A DNA stretch of 27,875 nucleotides from UBA73 sp964364885 (GTDB lineage Archaea > Nanobdellota > Nanobdellia > Pacearchaeales > GW2011-AR1). Shown in pieces: positions 7,337 through 14,025 of the stretch (its first letter is position 1; each line of letters starts with the position of its first letter). The notes beneath the pieces are model-generated. The model saw only the letters and a list, made by a program, of their open reading frames with translations, had not been told where the DNA came from and ran no database searches. Location of the stretch: assembly GCA_964364885.1 (NCBI GenBank), contig CAYIOA010000006.1, forward strand, positions 1 to 27,875. Direction: 5' to 3'. A program made the position numbers and the translations under genes.

Positions 7337-8224
7337 ATGCTAGGAAATAACGCTGAAACCATCGTGCTTGCTGCAGACCATAACGGCGTAGAACTGAAAA
7401 GTCTCCTCTATAACTATCTCAAAGAAAAGGGGCACAATTGCATAGACCTGGGTCCCTTTACAAATAAAACAAGCGTGGACTACACAGATTACGCCTTTCA
7501 GCTAGGGCAGATAATCCACAACGGCGACGTTAAGAAAGGAATTTTAATATGCGGAACAGGTGTCGGCATGAGCGTTGTTGCAAACAAGTTTCAGAATGTA
7601 AGAGCCGCTTTAGTTCATAATCTTGAAACAGCGCCCAAGTCGCGGGAGCACAACGATTCTAATGTTCTATGCCTCGGCTCATGGTTGACGCCCCCCTCTC
7701 TTGCCCAAGAGATTGTAGACTCGTGGCTAACAACAGAGTTTGGAGAAGGAAGGCATGTCAGGAGAATCGAGAAGATAATTTCCCATAAACCAAATACTAT
7801 TGTTTTCACCAACGGAATTTTTGATATGTTGCATACAGGTCACATAGAGCTGTTAAAATTCTCAAAATCTCTGGGGAATAAGCTGGTCGTAGGAATAAAT
7901 TCAGACAGGACAGTTAAAGAATTAAAAGGTCCAGAAAGACCGATTAATAAAGAGAAGGACAGAAAAAAAGTCCTGGAGTCAATAAAAGAAGTTGATGAAG
8001 TTGTTATCTTCGACGAGATAGAAACAACTGGCATAATAAGCAGGATTAAGCCAGACATAGTTGTAAAAGGAGGGGAATGGACAGCAGAAGAAGTAAGAAG
8101 AAGAGACAAAATTCCTCAGGAAATAGAAGTAAAGATATTCCCTTTAATAAAAAATTATTCAACAACTGAAACCCTAAGAAAAATACAGGATGAAACATGG
8201 ATAAAAAAACAAGAAGACAGATAA
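7337..8224 (+). CDS. RpiB-type isomerase fused to RfaE2-like nucleotidyltransferase
   Basis: A 295-residue two-domain fusion. Residues 1-150 form an RpiB/LacAB-type sugar-phosphate isomerase: DHNGVELK (14-21), DYTDYA (48-53), and ICGTGVGMS (71-79) with catalytic-type C72. H94 and REHNDSNVL (103-111) follow, then the GRHVRRIEKI ending. RpiB enzymes interconvert phosphorylated ketoses and aldoses. Residues 153-295 are an HldE-C/RfaE2-like nucleotidyltransferase with HTGH at 166-169, KGPERP, a KGGEW motif and a late STTETL. Both active sites look intact. The fusion joins the first (ketose to aldose) and last (sugar-1-P to NDP-sugar) steps of an ADP-heptose-like route. The kinase for the step between starts inside its 3' end. 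Whether the substrate is a pentose, hexose or heptose phosphate is unknown. Confidence 0.87.
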   Translation: MLGNNAETIVLAADHNGVELKSLLYNYLKEKGHNCIDLGPFTNKTSVDYTDYAFQLGQIIHNGDVKKGILICGTGVGMSVVANKFQNVRAALVHNLETAPKSREHNDSNVLCLGSWLTPPSLAQEIVDSWLTTEFGEGRHVRRIEKIISHKPNTIVFTNGIFDMLHTGHIELLKFSKSLGNKLVVGINSDRTVKELKGPERPINKEKDRKKVLESIKEVDEVVIFDEIETTGIISRIKPDIVVKGGEWTAEEVRRRDKIPQEIEVKIFPLIKNYSTTETLRKIQDETWIKKQEDR

Positions 8225-9219
8225 TAACCGGCATAACAGAAAATTTCAATAAAAAGAAAGTTTTGGTAATCGGTGATTTGATACTTGATGAATTTGTCTA
8301 CGGAAGAGCAATAGGATTATCCCTGGAGACGCCAACATTAAAAGCAGAGCATACAAAAACAGAATACTCCTACGGGGGAGCGGGAAATGTAGTTAAGAAT
8401 ATTCTAGAGCTCGGGGCAAATCTCTCATTTATTACCTTGTTAGGAAATAACGGATATTCAGGGTTAAACCAAGAAAAACACTTCGAGTATCACATCTCTC
8501 AAAAAAATAAAGAATCAAAATTTCTTCCAATAATTGAAGAAGGCAGGGAAACAACAGTCAAAAGAAGGTTCTGGGTTGAGAGGGGGGGAGTTTATTACAA
8601 AGTTTTTCAGCTGGATCATCTGGACAACAGGGAAATCACAGAAAAAACACGTGAAAAGATATTAGAAAAAACAGAAGAAGAAATAAAAGATTCTGATTTG
8701 GTATTATTGGTTGACTACCGTCATGGAATGTTGACAAAAAGATTAATAGAAGACTTAAAAACACTCTCAATTCAGGAAAGGAAGAAAATAATAGCCAGTT
8801 CGCAATTATCTCAAAAACAATCAAATCATGCAGATTATCACGGAGTTCATTTGATGTGCATGAATCTAAATGAAGCAAAGAGTCTGGACTCTAAATTCTC
8901 TCCAGAAAAAACCAGAAATTTGCTAGAGACGATATTAGGTTCAAGTGTCTGTATAACTCTAGGAGCAAACGGCGCAGTTATCTACCTCAAAGGAAATAAA
9001 TATTCATCAAGCGGAATTAAAGTTGAAGAAAAAGATTCTTGTGGTGCCGGAGACTGTTTTTTAGGAGCTTTGGCATTGACAGATTTTGAAAAATATCCAG
9101 AAGAATCTCTTTATATCGCTAATTGCTGGGCAGGACTATCTGTCAGGGAGACAGGAACAACAACTCCAAAAAAACAGGAGCTTATAGACTATTTAACAAA
9201 AGAGGCAGAAAATGAATGA
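8197..9219 (+). CDS. PfkB-family sugar kinase, RfaE1 (HldE kinase)-like
   Basis: A 340-residue ribokinase-fold enzyme closest in layout to the kinase half of HldE (RfaE1), which phosphorylates C1 of heptose 7-phosphate. Visible are VLVIGDLILDEFVYGR (22-37), the sugar-binding YGGAGNVVKNI, VDYRHGMLT (compare the DYGKG turn of RfaE1), and DSCGAGDCF with the GAGD catalytic base and anion hole. The late CWAGLSVRETGTTTP is also RfaE1-like. The gene starts 28 nt inside the 3' end of the RpiB-nucleotidyltransferase gene, and AGGATGA stands just before its ATG. It overlaps the AraD gene by 8 nt, so the three are probably co-translated. It likely produces the 1,x-bisphosphate that a HAD phosphatase then trims. 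Confidence 0.85.
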   Translation: MDKKTRRQIITGITENFNKKKVLVIGDLILDEFVYGRAIGLSLETPTLKAEHTKTEYSYGGAGNVVKNILELGANLSFITLLGNNGYSGLNQEKHFEYHISQKNKESKFLPIIEEGRETTVKRRFWVERGGVYYKVFQLDHLDNREITEKTREKILEKTEEEIKDSDLVLLVDYRHGMLTKRLIEDLKTLSIQERKKIIASSQLSQKQSNHADYHGVHLMCMNLNEAKSLDSKFSPEKTRNLLETILGSSVCITLGANGAVIYLKGNKYSSSGIKVEEKDSCGAGDCFLGALALTDFEKYPEESLYIANCWAGLSVRETGTTTPKKQELIDYLTKEAENE

Positions 9220-9922
9220 GCCGGAAATAAGAAAGAGAGTAGCAATAATAAACAGAAAGCTAGATAAATCTGGCCTGGTCACTCAAACTTTTGGAAATGC
9301 AAGTGCGCGAGACCCATTGAACAATGATATTTACATAAAGCCCTCTGGAGTTCCATTTTCAAAGATAACTCCTACAAACATAGTAAGAACAGACTCAGAA
9401 GGGGCAAATTACGGAGAAAGCAAACCTTCAGTAGACCTTCCGGTTCATATCGAGATTTACAATAACTTTAGTAGTATTAACGGAGTAATTCATACTCACT
9501 CACATTATGCAACAGTATTTGCACAGGCAAAAAAATCAATTCCTTGTCTTGGCACAACACACGCAGATTATTTCAGGAGAGACATTCCAGTAATTCGTGA
9601 TTTATACAGTGAAGAAATTGAGAATAACTATGAAAAAAATCTGGGAAGAATAATTGTCTCATTCTTTGGAGAAAAAAAATTAAATTCTCTGGATATATCC
9701 GCGGTTCTTGTCCCAAGTCACGGCCCGTTTGTCTGGGGAGAAACAATTGAGAGCGCCTTTGAGAAAGCTCTCGCTTTGGAAGAAATAGCAAAACTAGCAT
9801 TTCATACTCTTGTCTTGGGAAGAAACGAAAGTCGTTCAGCCAATACAATGTCAATTAAACCGGAGCTGGTTGAAAAGCACTTTTCTAGAAAGCATGGAAA
9901 AAATAAATACTACGGACAATAA
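9212..9922 (+). CDS. araD: L-ribulose-5-phosphate 4-epimerase (AraD-type)
   Basis: A 236-residue class II aldolase/epimerase that looks like true AraD, which interconverts L-ribulose 5-phosphate and D-xylulose 5-phosphate using a divalent metal. The metal ligands known for E. coli AraD (D76, H95, H97, H171) appear here one residue earlier: D75, H94, H96 and H170. TTHADY (115-120) supplies the conserved Asp, SHGPFVWG surrounds H170, and the C-terminus has KHGKNKYYGQ, very close to the E. coli ending. It overlaps the kinase gene by 8 nt. In this operon it would supply a C4-epimerised ketose 5-phosphate to the RpiB domain; that pathway role is inferred. Arabinose catabolism is less likely because no AraA or AraB is nearby. 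Confidence 0.85.
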   Translation: MNEPEIRKRVAIINRKLDKSGLVTQTFGNASARDPLNNDIYIKPSGVPFSKITPTNIVRTDSEGANYGESKPSVDLPVHIEIYNNFSSINGVIHTHSHYATVFAQAKKSIPCLGTTHADYFRRDIPVIRDLYSEEIENNYEKNLGRIIVSFFGEKKLNSLDISAVLVPSHGPFVWGETIESAFEKALALEEIAKLAFHTLVLGRNESRSANTMSIKPELVEKHFSRKHGKNKYYGQ

Positions 9923-9927
9923 TTAAA

Positions 9928-10665
9928 ATGACATATGGAATAGAATTTGAGAACGTTAGTAAAGTAAACCATCCGCGTATAAGAAAAACTCTCTACGGTC
10001 ACAAAATAGATGCTATCTCCAAGCCAGAATTCTGTCTAAAACGATTTTATTTAATGAGCGGAAAAGAATTGTCTTTCCGTAGAATAAACAATACAATTTT
10101 ATTTTTAGAAAAGGGGAGATTATTAGCAAAGCCCCATAAGAGCGAGATATATCTTCCTTTAAAATACAATTTAACAGACGGGGATGTATTATCTCTTCCT
10201 TCTCACATATCACACTTATCCGCTGAAGAAGACTCCGTTTTTTATTTATTCTCAGATAATCAAACTGCTGATAAAACAGAGATGTTACGGGCGCAAAAAA
10301 CATTCGATATCCGTGAGAAATACTGGGGGAGTATAGAAAGTATAATCTCAGATGAAACACTCTCAGCCAAGAGAATATTCATGAACAAAGGAAAACAAAG
10401 TAGTTTAGAATACCACCTCCAAAAAAAAGAAGCTTATTTCTTGAATTCTGGAAAATTAAAAGTAGGATTGCGTGTCGGCAGAGCAGAAAATCGCTCAGTT
10501 GTATTAAATGCAGGAGACAGTTATGTAATTCCTCCAGGTTTAATGCACATGAGAATTGCTTTAGAGGACTCAGTTATAATGGAAATAGCAACAAAAGATG
10601 ATGACAAAGATTCTCATATTGTTGAGGACGGACAAACTTACGAGCACAAAGAAATAGATAGTTAA
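9928..10665 (+). CDS. Bicupin protein, possible sugar-phosphate isomerase/epimerase
   Basis: A 245-residue protein with two cupin-like halves. The C-terminal cupin (about 130-222) carries a metal-site pattern: EYHLQKKEAYFLNSG (161-175, with H163 and E168) and H207 in PPGLMHMRI. It resembles the class II mannose-6-phosphate isomerase (ManC-type) cupin. The N-terminal half (about 20-110) has the cupin strand order but a poorer metal site, with PSHISH at 91-96. It starts 5 nt after the AraD gene, so it is almost certainly in the same operon. A role in isomerising or epimerising the phosphorylated sugar is likely but not proved. No exact family is recognised. Confidence 0.7.
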   Translation: MTYGIEFENVSKVNHPRIRKTLYGHKIDAISKPEFCLKRFYLMSGKELSFRRINNTILFLEKGRLLAKPHKSEIYLPLKYNLTDGDVLSLPSHISHLSAEEDSVFYLFSDNQTADKTEMLRAQKTFDIREKYWGSIESIISDETLSAKRIFMNKGKQSSLEYHLQKKEAYFLNSGKLKVGLRVGRAENRSVVLNAGDSYVIPPGLMHMRIALEDSVIMEIATKDDDKDSHIVEDGQTYEHKEIDS

Positions 10666-10675
10666 TATCAACAAT

Positions 10676-10685
10676 CTTTAAAAGC
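10676..10685 (+). promoter_or_regulatory. TATA-like box for the transaldolase gene
   Basis: CTTTAAAAGC is centred about 25 nt before the ATG at 10706. Confidence 0.55.
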
Positions 10686-10705
10686 ATCGCTCTAATAGAA
10701 AAAAT

Positions 10706-11482
10706 ATGCAAAGGCAAAGAAGTGTTTTATTTATTGATAGCGCAGACCCAGAAGAAATTTCGCTCGCTCTCTCAGCTGGCTTTCAAGGCGTTACAACAAA
10801 TCCTTCCTTAGTATCAAAAATTCCAAAAGGAGATGCAAGCACTCCCTTTTTTGATAGATATGCTGGTCTTATGAATAAAATAGCAGAGATTTGTAATAAA
10901 TATAGAACAAATAGCAGAGATTTTTTTGGGGGAGAAAAACCCTCTTTAAGTGTAGAAGTATTCTCTAACGAGCCGAATGAAATGATTGAGCAGGCAAATA
11001 AAATAAAGGAGGCAATTAACTATGAAAACTTGGCAATAAAAATTCCTATTTCCTATAAAGACAAAAATTATTTGGGTGTAATAAGACATTTGACCTCAGA
11101 AAGATTTAATATAAATTGCACATGCTGTTTTGCAGAATCACAATTAGAGCTAGCTGCGCAAGCCGGCGCGAGATATGTCTCTCTTTTTTATAACAGGTTG
11201 ATTGATGATTTTAATGCCTCGCATAATTCATCCGGAAACGGACAAGAAAGAGCGTTAGCTATTTTAAGAAGTACAAGAAAATTTCTAGACAATAACTCAG
11301 GCATTAACTCAGAAATAATTCTTGGAAGTATAAGATATCCTTATGACGTAACAAACGGATGGGAAAATGGTGCAGATATTGTAACAGCAGGCTATAAAGT
11401 AGTGCCTGGAATGACGCTTCACCCATCAACAGATAAATCTGTCGATGGATTCTTAAAGGATTTAGAAGGATGGAAGAAATAA
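10706..11482 (+). CDS. Transaldolase / fructose-6-phosphate aldolase family protein
   Basis: A 258-residue class I aldolase of the transaldolase family. FIDSAD (9-14) contains D11, TNPS lies at 31-34, and the Schiff-base lysine is K112 in LAIKIPIS. GARYVSLFYNR and the SIRYP strand follow, with the late STDKSVDGFLKD also typical of the family. It is slightly longer than the 215-220-residue MipB/FSA type and much shorter than classical TalB. Such enzymes move dihydroxyacetone units and can make sedoheptulose 7-phosphate or fructose 6-phosphate. Next to kinase, isomerase and nucleotidyltransferase genes of the heptose type, it is a candidate source of the ketose phosphate. It has its own TATA-like box and lies 28 nt before the next nucleotidyltransferase gene. 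Confidence 0.83.
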   Translation: MQRQRSVLFIDSADPEEISLALSAGFQGVTTNPSLVSKIPKGDASTPFFDRYAGLMNKIAEICNKYRTNSRDFFGGEKPSLSVEVFSNEPNEMIEQANKIKEAINYENLAIKIPISYKDKNYLGVIRHLTSERFNINCTCCFAESQLELAAQAGARYVSLFYNRLIDDFNASHNSSGNGQERALAILRSTRKFLDNNSGINSEIILGSIRYPYDVTNGWENGADIVTAGYKVVPGMTLHPSTDKSVDGFLKDLEGWKK

Positions 11483-11510
11483 GAATACTCCTGTTTGATA
11501 TAGATAAAAA

Positions 11511-11990
11511 ATGAGTTTAGAAAAAGTCAAAACAATTAGCGAAATAGAAAAGATATCTGAAAGATTAAAAAAAGAAAATAAGAAAATAATCACAACCAAC
11601 GGAGTCTTTGATATATTGCATTCTGGTCATGTCGACTATTTGGAAAAGTCAAAAAAGTTAGGAGACATATTGATAGTTCTGCTGAACAGCGACAATTCTG
11701 TAAGAAAGATCAAAGGGGAGAAGCGCCCAATTATTCCGGAAGGAGAAAGAGCCAGTTTATTGTCCGCATTAGAATGCGTAGATTACGTTGTTATCTTTAA
11801 TGATGAGAAGCCCCTTTCTTATCTAAGCAGGATAAAGCCGGACATCCATACAAAAGCTGCTGAAGTTTCTGGTGAAACTAGAAATATAATTTCTGAGTGG
11901 GGCGGTAAATACGAGATTATCGGAAAAGTTGAAGGGATGTCAACAACAAAAATTATTGAAGAGGTAATAAAAAAGTTCTGCAGGGATTAG
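11511..11990 (+). CDS. RfaE2-like nucleotidyltransferase, third copy
   Basis: A 159-residue HldE-C/RfaE2-like nucleotidyltransferase. TTNGVFDILHSGHVDYL (28-44) contains HSGH at 37-40. KGEKRPI and the late STTKIIEE are also present. It departs from the other two copies at the usual K-G-x-x-Y/W motif, which here reads TKAAEVSGE, so substrate or nucleotide recognition may differ. It probably shares a transcript with the transaldolase gene 28 nt upstream. The likely reaction is activation of a sugar 1-phosphate with a nucleotide. A glycerol-3-phosphate cytidylyltransferase-like activity cannot be excluded from the fold alone. Confidence 0.82.
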   Translation: MSLEKVKTISEIEKISERLKKENKKIITTNGVFDILHSGHVDYLEKSKKLGDILIVLLNSDNSVRKIKGEKRPIIPEGERASLLSALECVDYVVIFNDEKPLSYLSRIKPDIHTKAAEVSGETRNIISEWGGKYEIIGKVEGMSTTKIIEEVIKKFCRD

Positions 11991-12035
11991 TTCTTAGATA
12001 AACAAGCAGAGAGAATAAAATTCCAAAAACAAAGA

Positions 12036-12044
12036 CTTAAAAAC
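12036..12044 (+). promoter_or_regulatory. TATA-like box for the HAD phosphatase gene
   Basis: CTTAAAAAC is centred 25 nt before the ATG at 12065. Confidence 0.5.
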
Positions 12045-12064
12045 TTTCTCATTATTTTAATCAG

Positions 12065-12427
12065 ATGGCAGGCAAGACTTTATTGATTGATATTGATGGG
12101 ACAATTTGTCCGCAGGCATCAAAAGGAGAGGGATACGATAACATCGAGCCCTATTCTGAAGCAATTCGCACGATAAATAAGCTTTATGATGAAGGATTCA
12201 AGATAATCTTTTTTACTTCAAGGTTTATGGATTTCAACAAAGGAGATGTTTTAAAAATTTATAGAGAAGGAGGGCACGAATACATAAAAAAACAGCTTGA
12301 TAAATGGGGTGTTAAGTATCATGAATTGCATCTGGGAAAGCCAAAGTCAGACATTATAATCGACGATAGGGCAGTATTTTTCGAAAACAACTGGAGCAAA
12401 ATATACGACTCATGCAGGAATAAATAG
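12065..12427 (+). CDS. Small HAD-family phosphatase
   Basis: A 120-residue HAD-superfamily protein without a cap domain. Motif I is DIDGT (D9, D11), motif II is FFTSR (T51), motif III is GKPKSD (lysine 92 or 94) and motif IV is IIIDDRA (D100, D101), so all catalytic residues are present. Size and motifs resemble capsule-biosynthesis phosphatases. In bacterial ADP-heptose synthesis a HAD enzyme (GmhB) removes the distal phosphate between kinase and nucleotidyltransferase, and this gene fills that slot in the cluster. That function is inferred from neighbours. It has its own promoter-like box and precedes a membrane glycosyltransferase gene. Confidence 0.82.
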   Translation: MAGKTLLIDIDGTICPQASKGEGYDNIEPYSEAIRTINKLYDEGFKIIFFTSRFMDFNKGDVLKIYREGGHEYIKKQLDKWGVKYHELHLGKPKSDIIIDDRAVFFENNWSKIYDSCRNK

Positions 12428-12431
12428 ATAA

Positions 12432-12443
12432 GATTAAAAAATT
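12432..12443 (+). promoter_or_regulatory. TATA-like box for the GT-C gene at 12462
   Basis: GATTAAAAAATT is centred about 25 nt before the ATG. Confidence 0.45.
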
Positions 12444-12463
12444 AGTTTCTTTGATAAACTAAT
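12441..12463. repeat. Inverted repeat spanning a start codon
   Basis: ATTAGTTT (12441-12448) pairs with AAACTAAT (12456-12463) across a 7-nt loop. The right arm contains the A and T of the ATG at 12462. It could be an operator near the transcription start or a small hairpin masking the start. Chance occurrence in AT-rich DNA is possible. Confidence 0.5.
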
Positions 12464-13970
12464 GCAATCAGAAGGAGATACTTTAAAGAAAAGAATACCA
12501 GCAGTACAAGAATGGCTTAAAGACAAAAACAATTTAATGCTTCTCGCAATTCTATTCCTCGCCTTTATTGTGCGTCTTTATTATTTTTTTGTCACAAAAG
12601 ACCAGACAGTATGGTGGGATGAGGCAGAGTATATGTCCACAGCAAAGCACTGGGCATTTGGTGTTCCTTTCGAGCTGAATCCGCAGCGTCCGCCGCTATT
12701 TCAGTTTCTGGCAGCTCTTGTTTTCAAATTAGGTCTGGGAGAGCAATTCATAAAGTTCTTCCTCGTCCTCTTGCCTTCCCTTATTTTCGTTTTAGCAGTA
12801 TATCTTCTAGGAAAAGAAATGTTTGACAAAAAGGTCGGGCTTATTGCCGCTTTTTTGACTTCTCTAAGCTGGACGCTTCTTTTCTGGGGCTCAAGAGTCC
12901 AGCCGGATTTTATCTCAATGACATTTCAAACCTTCTCAATTTTCTTCATGTGGCGCTATTGGAAGAATAATAATCATTTATTGGTAATACTCTCAGCGCT
13001 ATTCGCAGGCTTAGGTTTTTATTTTAAAGTATCAGGTCTTTTAGTTCCAATATCCTTCGCAGTATTCATATTAATAAAAGACAGGCTCTCGGCATTCAAA
13101 AACAAGCATAACTATTACTTTGCAATATCCTTCCTGCTTTCTTTAGCTCCTTATTTTATCTGGTCAAAGGTAACATTTAACACTTCAACTGCCTTCAGCA
13201 CAGGATACTCAGCAGGCGTGCAGGAAAAAATTCCTTTCGCGTGGTATAACTTAAATTTATTTTATGACCTAACAGGAGTTTTGTTATTCATTATTTTTAT
13301 ATCAGGAGTTCTAATATCCCTGAAATTTTTATTATTTTTTGACATTATAATAAAAGAAAAGAAGAAGATATTAGAACATCCGGAAGTATTTTCTATTTTA
13401 GTTTTATTAATAGTGTCATCATTTTATATATTTTACATTAGAGCTGCCCAGGATAGATGGGTTTTCTTATGGCTGCCGTTCATCTTTTTTGTTTCAGCAA
13501 AATCGTTAATATACGCTTATTCTTTAATCAAGAAAATAGATAAAAATATAGCAATATTTCTCTTAATAGGCTTAGTATTAATTGTTGGCTATCTTCAGTT
13601 ATCCCAGGCAAATACACTTATAAAAGAAAAAAAAGATTCTTACCTCCCAGTTAAGCTGGCAGCATTATGGATGAAAGACAACTCAAACCCTTCAGATATT
13701 ATATTATCAATGTCGCGTACGCAGAATACATATTATTCAGAAAGAGAAACTTATAAGAAATTTGAAGACGAGTCAGAGAAGGAATTAGAAGAATACTTAA
13801 AAGAAAAGAAGCCGAAATTTATCACATATTCTCTTTTTGAGCAACATCCTGCATGGCTCCAGCCATGGATTGAGAAAAACCAGGACAAGCTAATTCAAGT
13901 AAAAGCTTATTTCGCCGATGAGGCGCAGAAAAATGCTGTTCTAGTTGTTTATGAAATAAATTATAATTAA
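12462..13970 (+). CDS. GT-C membrane glycosyltransferase (PMT/ArnT-like)
   Basis: A 502-residue polytopic membrane protein with about ten or more hydrophobic helices and a C-terminal soluble part. After the first helix, WWDEAEY (51-57) gives the acidic D53-E54 motif of GT39/PMT_2-type GT-C transferases. These use polyprenyl-phosphate-linked sugars on the outer face of the membrane. The RPPLFQF segment after the second loop also fits. The C-terminal region (about 400-502) is soluble and contains YYSERETYKKF. It probably adds a sugar to a lipid-linked glycan or directly to protein outside the cell. Donor and acceptor are unknown. A second GT-C gene lies at 20428. Confidence 0.83.
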   Translation: MQSEGDTLKKRIPAVQEWLKDKNNLMLLAILFLAFIVRLYYFFVTKDQTVWWDEAEYMSTAKHWAFGVPFELNPQRPPLFQFLAALVFKLGLGEQFIKFFLVLLPSLIFVLAVYLLGKEMFDKKVGLIAAFLTSLSWTLLFWGSRVQPDFISMTFQTFSIFFMWRYWKNNNHLLVILSALFAGLGFYFKVSGLLVPISFAVFILIKDRLSAFKNKHNYYFAISFLLSLAPYFIWSKVTFNTSTAFSTGYSAGVQEKIPFAWYNLNLFYDLTGVLLFIIFISGVLISLKFLLFFDIIIKEKKKILEHPEVFSILVLLIVSSFYIFYIRAAQDRWVFLWLPFIFFVSAKSLIYAYSLIKKIDKNIAIFLLIGLVLIVGYLQLSQANTLIKEKKDSYLPVKLAALWMKDNSNPSDIILSMSRTQNTYYSERETYKKFEDESEKELEEYLKEKKPKFITYSLFEQHPAWLQPWIEKNQDKLIQVKAYFADEAQKNAVLVVYEINYN

Positions 13971-13995
13971 GATGTATATATCCTTTCTCAATAAT

Positions 13996-14005
13996 ACTTT
14001 TATAC
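13996..14005 (+). promoter_or_regulatory. TATA-like box supporting the start at 14026
   Basis: ACTTTTATAC is centred about 25 nt before the ATG at 14026. It lies downstream of the other possible ATG at 13972, so a transcript from it could only use 14026. Confidence 0.5.
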
Positions 14006-14025
14006 CCAAGATTTTTCAATATCTT

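Noticed and set aside
9212..9922. Arabinose catabolic operon
   Set aside because: Only AraD is present, coupled to a C1 sugar kinase and an isomerase-nucleotidyltransferase fusion, with no AraA or AraB nearby.
13972..14025. Upstream ATG for the PEGA/CARDB protein
   Set aside because: It would add 18 residues before the charged start of the signal peptide, and the TATA-like box at 13996-14005 lies downstream of it.
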